Below are positions 7,550 to 15,199 of a stretch of DNA of 32,960 nucleotides, in pieces; positions within the stretch are counted from its first letter, which is position 1; each line of letters begins with the position of its first letter. The notes beneath the pieces were generated by a model that saw nothing but the letters and a program-made list of their open reading frames with translations, was not told the DNA's origin and made no database searches. The position numbers and the translations under genes are program-made. This DNA comes from Deltaproteobacteria bacterium (GTDB lineage: Bacteria > Desulfobacterota > Syntrophia > Syntrophales > UBA2210), in NCBI GenBank assembly GCA_018399535.1, contig JAGYOR010000009.1, positions 1 to 32,960 of the forward strand, read 5' to 3'.

Positions 7550-10045
7550 TCACCCGCCTGTCATGAGCGTTTGTTTTTTTACAACGCGAACGGTCCGTGC
7601 CTCTTCGTCTTGCATTCCCATCACTTCCGTGAGGATTTCCTGGGGTTTTACTCCCCCCTGCGCGGTAAAGAGAAAAACGCCCCGCAGGATGCAACGTTCA
7701 TCGTCATAGACCAGCGATTCCACCAGGGGGCGGAGATCTCTCGTTTGAGTCGTTCCCCTTCTGGCCCGTTCGATAATGAAGGATTCGGCATTCAGGAATG
7801 ATTTAACGCGCCGCTCATAGCCGGCTTTTCTCTCATTACTGTCGCGTCTGTCAAGCTGCATTTCATAGACGAATCCGATGATCTGTTTCGACAGTGCACG
7901 GTACTCCGCTTGAGTGTCGTTCATGGAAATAATTTCCAGGCCCGCCGGAAGATGACGATTAACAACGTCGACCAGGCGCCGGACACATTCTTTGCCGGGC
8001 GGCCTGATCCAGATGTCGGCAAATTCCGATTCGCTTTCAATTCCCAGGGGGGTGGCGCACGGGAAAGATATTTTCGGGTTCGGGTGAAACCCCCGTGAAT
8101 AGTCGAATCGCAGGCCGCTTCTTGCGATCGCTCGAATAAGCGCCGATGCCGTGTCCAGATGAGAGAGGAAACGGGCCTTTCCCGCCTTCCGGTAGTGGAG
8201 ACGCAGTCGAAGAGGCGTCCACGGTTCTTTGCGGGGAGGTTTTTCGGCCTCGGCGACGCTGTTTCCCGCGATGGTGGCTGTCTGCGCGGAGCGCAGCTCG
8301 AGCCCGTCCCGGCAGGCGCCGCAGCCGTAGCAGCCGGCGGTCCGGCAGTCTTCCGTAGTCATTGACGTTGCGGCCTTATCCCGTTCCCGCAGGAGAAAAT
8401 TTTTGTCGACTCCGGCGTCAACGTATGACCAGGGCAGATCGGCTTCCACCGCGCGGTTCTCCAGGTACGGGTACGGATTGAATCCGGTTTCCCTGAAAGC
8501 CTGTTCCCAGAGCTCGAAATGAAACAGGTCGCTCCAGCCGTCAAATCGTGCGCCGAGCCGGTAAACCCGTTCTATGACATCGGCCACGCGCCGGTCGCCC
8601 CGCGCGATGACTCCTTCGAGAAAACTCATGTGCCGGTCATGCCACTTCACCTTCAGGTTCCGGTGGCGGAGAGTGTCCTTGAAGTAGCGCTGTCGTTCTT
8701 CCGTTTCATCGGGACTGATCTGACGCTCCCACTGGAAAGGCGTATGAGGTTTGGGAATGAAGGTGGAAAGACTCGCCGTTACCTGGTGCCGGTTGCCCCC
8801 CGTCCGCAGTACCTTGTACACGAGATCCGTGATGCCTTCCAGGTCTTCCCTGCGCTCCCCCGGGAGGCCGATCATGAAATATAATTTTATTGATTTCCAT
8901 CCGGCTTCGAAAACGATCCTGGCTGTGTCCAGAAGGTCTTCCTCCCGGTTGCCCTTGTTGATTGCGTCGCGCAGCCGTTGTGTTCCGGCTTCCGGCGCCA
9001 GGGTGAAGCTTGTTTTCCGCACACGCTTTATCTGTTCTATGATCGGCGACGTCAGGGTTTCCGTTCGAAGTGAAGGAAGGGCGAGCGCCACGTGATGCTC
9101 GGCGTTCCGGTTCATGAGTTCCGTCATAAGCGGTCCGATGCAGGAGTAGTCGCCCGCGCTGAGCGCCAGGAGCGATATCTCGTCATACCCGGTTGCCTCA
9201 AGAATCCGGTCCGCTTTTTCCACGATTTGTCCTGGATCCCTTTCACGGTAGGGACGCCACACCATGCCGGCCTGGCAAAAGCGGCACCCGCGGGTGCAGC
9301 CCCGGGCGATTTCCAGAATGATCCTGTCGTGAATGGTCCTTATCAGGGGAACGACGGGGGTTTCAGGGAAAAAGGCGTTGTCGATATCGGCGACAGTCCG
9401 CTTCTTCACGGGATGATTCATTCCGTGAACAGACGGTACATACAGTCCATCCAGTTCGGCGAGCCTTTCAAGAATCGCCGACCGTGTTTTCCCGGATCGC
9501 TTTGCCTCCGCGACAGCGACGGCGATTTCGACGATTACCTCCTCGCCTTCGCCGATAACGAACGCGTCAAAAAAAGGAACCGTCGGTTCCGGATTAAAGG
9601 TACAGGGACCGCCGACAATCACGACAGGATGTTCCTGCCTGCGATCGCTTCCACGAAGCGGTATTCGTCCCAGCTCGAGCATGCACAGGACGTTGGTGGT
9701 GGAAAGTTCATACTGCAGTGAAAATCCCACTACATCGAAGCGGTTCAGAGGGATGCCCGATTCAAGTGACGAGAGAGGAATATTTCTTTCGCGAAGAAGG
9801 CCTTCCATGTCGGGCCAGGGAGCGTAAACCCGCTCGGCCCGCCAATTAGGCAGGCGGTTCAGAATCCCATAGAGAATCTGGAGGCCTGTGTGCGACATGC
9901 CCACTTCATACACGTCGGGAAAGGCAAGGGCGAAAGAAAAAGCGGCGTCGCCGCTTTCCTTGTAAACGACGTTGGTCTCTCCGCCGGTATAGCGGGCCGG
10001 TTTTTGAACCAGGGGAAGGACCGCTTCGAGATCGCTGTTACGCAT
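7550..10045 (-). CDS. Radical SAM protein fused to a DUF2344 (radical SAM-linked) domain
   Basis: The protein has 831 residues from the ATG at 10045. The N-terminal region (about 1-240) resembles a B12-binding-like module (FPDVYEVGMSHTGLQIL, VIVGGPCTFNPEP). It is followed by the radical SAM core with CTRGCRFCQAG (C250, C254, C257), which binds a 4Fe-4S cluster and S-adenosylmethionine. After a cysteine-rich linker (CRTAGCYGCGACRDG), the last 220 or so residues read as DUF2344 (LRLHYRKAGKARFLSHLDTASAL). This fusion is known beside RNase E/G genes in many anaerobes; its reaction is unknown, and an RNA or ribosome target is only a guess from that linkage. An in-frame TTG at 10060 is an alternative start. 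The ATG overlaps the mdh stop by eight bases, suggesting translational coupling. Confidence 0.9.
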   Translation of the reverse strand: MRNSDLEAVLPLVQKPARYTGGETNVVYKESGDAAFSFALAFPDVYEVGMSHTGLQILYGILNRLPNWRAERVYAPWPDMEGLLRERNIPLSSLESGIPLNRFDVVGFSLQYELSTTNVLCMLELGRIPLRGSDRRQEHPVVIVGGPCTFNPEPTVPFFDAFVIGEGEEVIVEIAVAVAEAKRSGKTRSAILERLAELDGLYVPSVHGMNHPVKKRTVADIDNAFFPETPVVPLIRTIHDRIILEIARGCTRGCRFCQAGMVWRPYRERDPGQIVEKADRILEATGYDEISLLALSAGDYSCIGPLMTELMNRNAEHHVALALPSLRTETLTSPIIEQIKRVRKTSFTLAPEAGTQRLRDAINKGNREEDLLDTARIVFEAGWKSIKLYFMIGLPGERREDLEGITDLVYKVLRTGGNRHQVTASLSTFIPKPHTPFQWERQISPDETEERQRYFKDTLRHRNLKVKWHDRHMSFLEGVIARGDRRVADVIERVYRLGARFDGWSDLFHFELWEQAFRETGFNPYPYLENRAVEADLPWSYVDAGVDKNFLLRERDKAATSMTTEDCRTAGCYGCGACRDGLELRSAQTATIAGNSVAEAEKPPRKEPWTPLRLRLHYRKAGKARFLSHLDTASALIRAIARSGLRFDYSRGFHPNPKISFPCATPLGIESESEFADIWIRPPGKECVRRLVDVVNRHLPAGLEIISMNDTQAEYRALSKQIIGFVYEMQLDRRDSNERKAGYERRVKSFLNAESFIIERARRGTTQTRDLRPLVESLVYDDERCILRGVFLFTAQGGVKPQEILTEVMGMQDEEARTVRVVKKQTLMTGG

Positions 10046-10976
10046 TGGAGGCCGTTTCAAGTTGTTTCACCATTTCGCGTGCGGCATCCGCCGCCTCTCG
10101 AAGCTCCGCCGCTTCGTCGTCGTCCAGCGACAGCTCGCAGACCTCTTCGATTCCGCCGGCTCCCACGATCACCGGTACGCCGATATGAATATTACGAATA
10201 CCGTATTGGCCGTCGAGGTAAGCCGCAGCCGACATCATGCGCCGTGTGTCGCCCAGGACCGCTTCCACCATGGCTGTAACCGCCGCAGAGGGGGCGTGCC
10301 AGGCACTGCCCGATTTGAGCAGGTTGACGATTTCAGCCCCTCCCTGCCTGGTCTTCTCAACGATGAGCCGGAAGTCTTCTTGCGAAAGAATGGTGCTGAC
10401 GGGCGTGCCTTTGACCGTCGTACGGCTTGCCAGGGGAACCATGGTTTCCCCGTGACTTCCTAATACCAGTGTTTCAATATCCCGCGGGGAAACGTTCAGG
10501 GCGCGGGACAGAAAATATTTGAACCGTGCCTCGTCGAGCACGCCGCCCATGCCGAATACGCGTTCCGGCGGAAACCCCGATTGTTTCCAGGCGACATGAG
10601 TCATCACGTCCAGGGGGTTCGTGACGACGATCATGACCGCGTCCGGCGCGAAACGGGCGATGTTTCGAGTAACCGACGTGATAACGTCGGCGTTTTTTCG
10701 TGCCAGGTCCTCCCGGGTCATGCCGGGCGACCTCGGGAACCCCGCGGTAACGACGACAATGGAGGAATCTTTTATTTCGCTGAAATCATTGGTTCCTTCG
10801 ATGCGCGCGTCGAAGCCTTCAACCGCGGCGGACTGGGCTATGTCCAGTGCCTTGCCCTGTGGGATGCCTTCCGCCACATCGACCAGGACGACATCGGCCA
10901 TGTTTTTTTCAACGATTCTCTGGCCCACCATTGCTCCCACAAAACCGGCGCCTATAACGGCGACCTTGCTTTTCAT
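10038..10976 (-). CDS. mdh: Malate dehydrogenase (LDH-like type)
   Basis: This 312-residue NAD-dependent enzyme interconverts malate and oxaloacetate. It shows the Rossmann motif GAGFVG at 9-14 and an acidic residue, D33 (LVDVAEG), that selects NAD. The malate-specific arginines are R82 and R88 in FPRSPGMTRED, with N120 (VTNPLDVM), D148/R151 and the catalytic H175 in GSHGETMVP. The open frame extends to 11054, but the ATG at 10976 has AGAGGT at a good distance and starts directly with the first beta strand. Its 3' end overlaps the radical SAM gene start, placing mdh as the first gene of an mdh / radical SAM / rng run. The unknown gene at 11080-11466 lies 103 bases upstream on the same strand. 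Confidence 0.95.
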   Translation of the reverse strand: MKSKVAVIGAGFVGAMVGQRIVEKNMADVVLVDVAEGIPQGKALDIAQSAAVEGFDARIEGTNDFSEIKDSSIVVVTAGFPRSPGMTREDLARKNADVITSVTRNIARFAPDAVMIVVTNPLDVMTHVAWKQSGFPPERVFGMGGVLDEARFKYFLSRALNVSPRDIETLVLGSHGETMVPLASRTTVKGTPVSTILSQEDFRLIVEKTRQGGAEIVNLLKSGSAWHAPSAAVTAMVEAVLGDTRRMMSAAAYLDGQYGIRNIHIGVPVIVGAGGIEEVCELSLDDDEAAELREAADAAREMVKQLETASNA

Positions 10977-11079
10977 GATTGCAACCTCTTTCTTTTTATA
11001 ATTTTTCCACCGCCTGAAAAACAGCGATTGTCCTTGAGACGGCCGGTTTATCACCGCCCTGTTTATCCGGTTTCGGCGG

Positions 11080-11466
11080 TTATTTTACTCTTCTCAGCCG
11101 GTACCGGTGGGGGCGTTTCTTTACATCATCGAGTTTTGAACGAACGAAGCGTGACGGAAATCCCGGTTTTCCAAGATAGGGAATCGAATCGCTCTTGAAA
11201 TTATTAAGCAGTTCAGCGAAAACAGAATCCCGTTCATCATTTCGCACGAATGTACGCTCGTTAACGGCGGTGAAATTCACGGGGTCGCCGAATACCGTTT
11301 TGACAAGGTCGAAGTCTTCACTCGAGTCGAAATACTCGATTCTGAGCGGTACGGGAACGACAATTTCCACCGCTACCCTGGTCGTATCCGCTGCGACGGG
11401 ATGAGACCGGTCCCTTACCTGGACAAGCAGATCGTTGGCAAGCCTGATTTCTTCGATTACTTTCAT
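11080..11466 (-). CDS. Hypothetical protein, 128 residues
   Basis: I do not recognise this protein. It is hydrophilic and lacks a signal peptide or membrane segment. Its N-terminal half is rich in beta-type stretches (RVAVEIVVPVPLRIEYFD) and its C-terminus is strongly basic (VKKRPHRYRLRRVK). No metal or nucleotide motif is visible. Support for it being real: the frame fills the space between two gene groups, a candidate promoter lies 57-85 bases upstream of the start, and overlapping frames on the other strand look like shadows. No clear Shine-Dalgarno sequence precedes the ATG at 11466. It may be transcribed with mdh. Confidence 0.6.
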   Translation of the reverse strand: MKVIEEIRLANDLLVQVRDRSHPVAADTTRVAVEIVVPVPLRIEYFDSSEDFDLVKTVFGDPVNFTAVNERTFVRNDERDSVFAELLNNFKSDSIPYLGKPGFPSRFVRSKLDDVKKRPHRYRLRRVK

Positions 11467-11522
11467 AACAACTGTACGACGCCTTTCATGAAAACCACAC
11501 TTTTTGCCGGGACAGACCGTGG

Positions 11523-11551
11523 TGTATATACCGAGAAGGCTTCCGGGGCAA
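11523..11551 (-). promoter_or_regulatory. Candidate sigma-70 promoter for the 128-residue gene
   Basis: On the minus strand, TTGCCC (11546-11551) and TATACA (11523-11528) are separated by 17 bases. The start codon is at 11466. The -35 match is moderate (4 of 6). Confidence 0.4.
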
Positions 11552-11600
11552 GTCCATTGTTTTTTGATTGTTCCCGGAACAGCGGTCCCGCCTTTTCCCC

Positions 11601-11629
11601 TTGACCGTCGTTGATCGTCCCGGTATATA
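11601..11629 (+). promoter_or_regulatory. Candidate sigma-70 promoter for the metallo-hydrolase
   Basis: TTGACC (11601-11606) and TATATA (11624-11629) are separated by exactly 17 bases, giving a predicted transcript start near 11636, about 50 bases before the ATG at 11688. Confidence 0.55.
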
Positions 11630-11687
11630 GGCGATCCCTGCCGCGGGCAGAGTCGGAACTGATGAAAGGAGACGTTCCTGTTCGGTC

Positions 11688-12605
11688 ATGGCGCGTGAAA
11701 TTTATGACGATATTTTTTTGATAGACCTCGATCAGCCGCGCCGGGGGTTCAAAAAGTTCATAAGCAGCTGGCTGGTGCGTCGTGAAGGGACAACGATGCT
11801 CATCGACCCCGGCCCCTCGTCGACCATTCAGCACCTGGAAGAGGAACTGGACGCCCTTGCCGTCAAGAAAATCGATTTTGTCCTCATCACCCATATTCAC
11901 ATAGATCACGTTGGGGGGCTGGGCCACCTGCTGGAGAGACATCCGGAAACCCGGGTGGTTTGCAAACCTTCCAGCGTCAGGCACCTGACCGATCCATCGA
12001 AACTTGCAGCCGCTTCGCGGGAAGCTCTGGGGGATGTGGCCGACCTGTACGGAAATATCAAGCCCAGTCCCGGGACGGCGTTTCTTGACAAGCACGAGGC
12101 GGAACGGGTCGGAATATTCGAGACAGTTGAAACGCCGGGGCATGCTTCACATCACCGGTGTTACCGGGTGGAGGACATTCTGTTTGTCGGAGAGGCGGCG
12201 GGAGTCCTGTATCCTCACGAAACCGGTCCGTATCTGCGTCTCGCGTCGCCGGCCCCCTTTTTCTACGACGTGTACCGATCGTCGCTCCTGAAAGCGGCGG
12301 CGATTGATGTTTCTCATCTCTGCTTCGCGCATTACGGGTTCTGCGACAGCCCGGCCCGTCTCTTTGACGCCGCCCTGAACCAGCTCGATCTCTGGGTTTC
12401 ACTGGTGGAAAAACGGATGAACACCGGTGGAAGTGATGAGCTGTTCGAAGACATTGTTTTCGAGGATGTGCTAAGGCAGGATCCGGCCATGACGCTTTAT
12501 CGAAAATTGCCCGGCGATGTGCAGGAGCGGGAACGGTTTTTTGCCGTCAAGAGCATTCGCGGTATTCGCGGATGGATCATGAAAAACGGCACGGTCAGGC
12601 GATGA
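11688..12605 (+). CDS. Metallo-beta-lactamase-fold hydrolase
   Basis: The protein has 305 residues. It carries the metal-binding signature THIHIDHVGG (H69, H71, D73, H74), a further histidine H152 in ETPGHASHH and a late histidine H215 in CFAHYGFCD. These are the expected ligands of a two-metal hydrolase of the glyoxalase II / lactonase type; the substrate is unknown. The usual bridging aspartate (LF.GD) is replaced by E169 in LFVGEAAG, which is worth noting because that residue contacts both metals. The C-terminal 80 residues form a helical region. The ribosome site (AAAGGAG near 11665-11671) is rather far, about 16 bases, from the ATG, but no better start is in frame. The last 11 bases overlap the tail of the convergent rod-like gene. 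Confidence 0.87.
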   Translation: MAREIYDDIFLIDLDQPRRGFKKFISSWLVRREGTTMLIDPGPSSTIQHLEEELDALAVKKIDFVLITHIHIDHVGGLGHLLERHPETRVVCKPSSVRHLTDPSKLAAASREALGDVADLYGNIKPSPGTAFLDKHEAERVGIFETVETPGHASHHRCYRVEDILFVGEAAGVLYPHETGPYLRLASPAPFFYDVYRSSLLKAAAIDVSHLCFAHYGFCDSPARLFDAALNQLDLWVSLVEKRMNTGGSDELFEDIVFEDVLRQDPAMTLYRKLPGDVQERERFFAVKSIRGIRGWIMKNGTVRR

Positions 12606-12936
12606 CGTCCATGAGCGCGTGTTTCGTTTCGTCTTCCGCGCGCACCGTCGCGATCACGGCTTCATACGCGTGGAGCGTTGTGATAAGCCGGGCGCATTCT
12701 TCGTGAAGATTCACGTTTGAAGATCCGGTCTCCGTCTCGACCGTCCGGTCGGGATATGCGCGGGCCCTTTCCCCGCTGTTTCCTTCTATGGACACTGTCA
12801 CGCCGCCGGCACGGGCCTCGTGAAAAAGAACGCGGTTTTTCTCAAAACCGTCGGTACAGGCGTTGGCGGTGTTGTGGGCGATTACATTCATTGCGACGCC
12901 GAGGGCACTGAGTGCGGTCGCAGGTACCGAAGACAT
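12595..12936 (-). CDS. Orphan flagellar basal-body rod-like protein (FlgB/FlgC type)
   Basis: The protein has 113 residues. The N-terminus, SALGVAMNVIAHNTANACTD, is the flagellar rod/hook helix (normally LNVIANNIANANT). The C-terminus (SNVNLHEECARLITTLHAYEAVI) resembles the SNVDL.EEM..LI...RAYEAN end of FlgC, FlgE and FlgG. It is shorter than FlgC (about 140 residues) because the middle is reduced to one short beta-rich part. A good AAGGAGA ribosome site precedes the ATG. No other flagellar gene is nearby, so it is an orphan. It may be an export-dependent rod homologue with another role, or part of a flagellum encoded elsewhere. A cysteine replaces one helix residue (NACTD), as is sometimes seen in such stand-alone versions. 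Confidence 0.8.
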   Translation of the reverse strand: MSSVPATALSALGVAMNVIAHNTANACTDGFEKNRVLFHEARAGGVTVSIEGNSGERARAYPDRTVETETGSSNVNLHEECARLITTLHAYEAVIATVRAEDETKHALMDVIA

Positions 12937-12965
12937 AGAACCGCGTCTCCTTCCACGCTTATTCT

Positions 12966-12977
12966 GATACTAGTATC
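12966..12977. promoter_or_regulatory. Perfect 12-bp palindrome upstream of the rod-like gene
   Basis: GATACTAGTATC reads the same on both strands and lies 30 bases upstream of the ATG at 12936. It could be an operator half-pair or part of the promoter. No copy is evident elsewhere in the window by eye. Confidence 0.35.
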
Positions 12978-12988
12978 GACCGATGGAT

Positions 12989-13015
12989 AAAAAAACTTGA
13001 CAGGCATCGTCCGTC
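12989..13015 (-). terminator. Weak candidate terminator after sufB
   Basis: On the minus strand, a short stem (13011-13015 with CCTGTC at 12999-13004, including a G-T pair) is followed by three bases and then seven T residues (plus A 12989-12995). It lies 25 bases after the sufB stop. The stem is only about 5 bp. Confidence 0.4.
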
Positions 13016-13039
13016 GGTTTGTTGATCCCGGCGGCGATT

Positions 13040-14257
13040 TTACAGCAGGTCTTCTCTGCTCATATCGACGGCGCGGTCGATTTCTTTCTGCAGAGGAGCG
13101 GGAAGGCCGGGAATATCAACACTGAGGAATCCCCTGACAATTGTGGCTGTCGCTTCGTCCTCCGTCAGGCCGCGCGACATGAGATAAAAAATTTCTTCCT
13201 GTGCGATTTTTCCCACCGCGGCTTCATGAGACATTTCGACGCCGTCGACCTTTCCCACGAGTTCCGGAATGGCGTGGATCATGCCCTGGTTGAGAATCAA
13301 ACCGCGGCATTCGAGATGACCCCGCGCGCCCGGTACTTCTCCCACGAGATCGCCACGGGCCAAAATGTTTCCCCCGTTGGAAATAGCCCTGGAAATGATT
13401 TCGGCGCGTGTATCCTCCGCCTTCAGGTCTATGCCGCCTCCCGCGTCCAGCTCCCCGCCGGGGCTTCCCACGAGAAGGCTGTAGAAACGTGCCACGGCGC
13501 CCTTGCCGACCAGCGAGGTTCGGGGATACGTCTGCAGCGATTTGACCGGCTTCATGCAGATATAGTTGTTGAGAAACAGGCCGCCTTCTTCAACGATGCC
13601 CGCTGAACGGGGCCGGACGGCGACGTCCTCCGCCCAGTGATGAATCATGGTGAAACTCAGTTTGGCGTTTTTCTTGACGTAAAATTCTGAGATGCCCACG
13701 TGGATGCCGCTGGACACGTGCGCGGCGGTCGCGCATCCCGTAATGACGTGGAGTTCCGATCCTTCTTCGGCGATAATGATGTTGTGTACGTTCTGGCTGA
13801 ACCCGTCCTTTTCGAGATACATGCAGGCCTGGGCCGGGAAGGTGATCCTGGCGCCTGGAAGGGCCCTGATAAGGTACCCGTTGTGAAGATCCAGGCGGGC
13901 CCTGGCGGTATACTTATCGGTGTCAACGTCTATCAGCTTCCAGTAATAATCGGCGAGCCAGTCAAATTTTTCCAGAGCTTCCCGAATGGGAACAATCTCG
14001 AGTCCTTCTTGCAGAGACGCAGTGAAGACCGGAACACCGTCCTTCTGAATATAAGAACCAGAACGTTCTCCGGTGTCGCTTTCTATGCCGGCGAGGAGCA
14101 TGCGCTCCTTGTCCCCGTCAGACAGGCGTGCGAGATCGCTGATCGCTTCATGAGGGGGGGACTCAATAGTGTATGAGTCCAGGTCTATATCGGGCCCGAG
14201 GTCGGCCGCTTTTTGCCGCGCCGAGCGGGCCTTGTCGTCTAGGTCTCGGATCCGCAT
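13040..14257 (-). CDS. sufB: SufB/SufD-family Fe-S assembly scaffold (SmsB-like)
   Basis: The protein has 405 residues from the ATG at 14257 and is shorter than E. coli SufB. It keeps the two residues that matter on the SufB scaffold: a cysteine in LECRGLIL (C317, matching SufB C405) and the histidine-glutamate in MSHEAAVGKI (H344/E345, matching H433/E434). It lies directly downstream of, and overlaps by 19 bases, the SufC gene, with no sufD, sufS, sufE or sufU beside it. This two-gene set matches the minimal SMS (SmsC-SmsB) systems described in anaerobes and archaea. An in-frame GTG at 14266 is an alternative start, but GAGGAG lies eight bases before the ATG. It probably assembles 4Fe-4S clusters with SufC in the cytoplasm. 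Confidence 0.9.
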   Translation of the reverse strand: MRIRDLDDKARSARQKAADLGPDIDLDSYTIESPPHEAISDLARLSDGDKERMLLAGIESDTGERSGSYIQKDGVPVFTASLQEGLEIVPIREALEKFDWLADYYWKLIDVDTDKYTARARLDLHNGYLIRALPGARITFPAQACMYLEKDGFSQNVHNIIIAEEGSELHVITGCATAAHVSSGIHVGISEFYVKKNAKLSFTMIHHWAEDVAVRPRSAGIVEEGGLFLNNYICMKPVKSLQTYPRTSLVGKGAVARFYSLLVGSPGGELDAGGGIDLKAEDTRAEIISRAISNGGNILARGDLVGEVPGARGHLECRGLILNQGMIHAIPELVGKVDGVEMSHEAAVGKIAQEEIFYLMSRGLTEDEATATIVRGFLSVDIPGLPAPLQKEIDRAVDMSREDLL

Positions 14258-15000
14258 CGCACACACTCCTCGTAGCCCACGGATTTTATCTGCTTGAATA
14301 TTTCGACTGGATTGCTTTTGCAGGCCAGTACGCCGTCATAGAGAACTTGTCCCTGGTCGGCCGTCACGTAGTCCAGTATAAACCCCGTGTGGGTAATAAC
14401 CAGTCCCATGCGTGATCTGGCTTTTTTAATCTCTTTGACTGATTTGTCTTTTGTCGGTGTGTTATCCCGTTCAAGCAGTTCGTTAATCATATTACCGATC
14501 AGGACGATATTTTCGAGGTCGACGCCCGATTCGGGTTCGTCGAAGAGCAACAGGTCCGGTTTTTGTGCCATGAGCTGCAGCAGCTCCGACCGTTTGATTT
14601 CGCCCCCGGAAAATCCCACGTTAATATCCCGGTCAAGAAAACTGTTCATGTTGATTCTTCCGGCCAGGGAGTCGACATCGGCGCCGTCGCCGGCGCATAT
14701 TTCAACCATGTGCCTGGTTTTCAGACCCTTGATGCTGGGCGGTCTCTGGTAGGACATGCCGATACCCAGGCGGGCGCGTTCATCAATCGGCATGTTGGTG
14801 ATATCTTCGCCCTTGAAGTATATTTTCCCGTACGTAACCCGGTACTGGGGATACCCCATAATGGTCATGATCAGCGAGGTTTTCCCGGAACCATTGGGTC
14901 CGAAGAGAATATGAGTTTCTCCCGGCCGGATTTCCAGGTCGATGTGCTTCAACAACTCCTTGTCGCCCATCATGACTTGAAGGTCTTCTATGACAAGCAT
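14239..15000 (-). CDS. sufC: SufC-type Fe-S assembly ATPase (SmsC-like)
   Basis: This 253-residue soluble ABC ATPase has Walker A GPNGSGKT at 34-41, a Q-loop in SYQRPPSIKG, the signature FSGGEIKRSELLQL and Walker B LLLFDEPESGVDLEN. The signature and the E-S-G-V-D-L pattern are those of SufC, not of transport ATPases. It energises cluster assembly on the SufB scaffold encoded by the overlapping downstream gene. An insertion with Lys/Asp residues (NTPTKDKSVKEIKKARSRM) after Walker B is longer than in E. coli SufC and resembles the archaeal/anaerobe versions. It is the first gene of the operon and has a good sigma-70-like promoter upstream at 15090-15117. Confidence 0.94.
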   Translation of the reverse strand: MLVIEDLQVMMGDKELLKHIDLEIRPGETHILFGPNGSGKTSLIMTIMGYPQYRVTYGKIYFKGEDITNMPIDERARLGIGMSYQRPPSIKGLKTRHMVEICAGDGADVDSLAGRINMNSFLDRDINVGFSGGEIKRSELLQLMAQKPDLLLFDEPESGVDLENIVLIGNMINELLERDNTPTKDKSVKEIKKARSRMGLVITHTGFILDYVTADQGQVLYDGVLACKSNPVEIFKQIKSVGYEECVRCGSET

Positions 15001-15064
15001 GAACCAGTTCCTTGAAAGGCGGCCACACTGTCACCGCCGGTTTTTTCATTCATATTGTTGTCTT

Positions 15065-15089
15065 GCGCCCCGCCGTTTCGACGGGGCGC
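15065..15089 (-). promoter_or_regulatory. Inverted repeat at the suf transcription start (candidate operator)
   Basis: GCGCCCCG and CGGGGCGC form perfect 8-bp arms around a short centre, immediately downstream of the -10 box of the suf promoter. The transcript would start inside the repeat. It could be a repressor site, for example for an Rrf2/IscR-type regulator, or a 5' mRNA hairpin. No T run follows on the minus strand, so it is not a terminator. Confidence 0.45.
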
Positions 15090-15117
15090 ATCATACGTTG
15101 CCATCCGGTAAAGTCAA
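15090..15117 (-). promoter_or_regulatory. Sigma-70-like promoter of sufC-sufB
   Basis: On the minus strand, TTGACT (15112-15117) and TATGAT (15090-15095) are separated by 16 bases, each matching the consensus at 5 of 6 positions. The sufC ATG is at 15000, leaving a leader of roughly 80 bases. Confidence 0.7.
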
Positions 15118-15140
15118 GTATTTTTCGTCTTCATGCCGGA

Positions 15141-15166
15141 TCGGTGGACCGTATCGGGTCCACCGA
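15141..15166. terminator. Strong stem-loop after the lipoprotein gene
   Basis: A perfect 10-bp stem (15141-15150 with 15157-15166) with a 6-base loop lies 34 bases past the lipoprotein stop. The T tract (15174-15181) is on the plus-strand side, so as an intrinsic terminator it points to plus-strand transcripts; for the minus-strand lipoprotein it is preceded by an A tract. It probably separates the lipoprotein gene from the suf promoter. Confidence 0.5.
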
Positions 15167-15199
15167 CCATAATATTTTTTTGCACACCGACAATGCGGT

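Noticed and set aside
11463-12143. 226-codon minus-strand frame opposite the metallo-hydrolase
   Set aside because: It is antisense to the conserved THIHIDH region and overlaps the better-supported 128-residue gene start.
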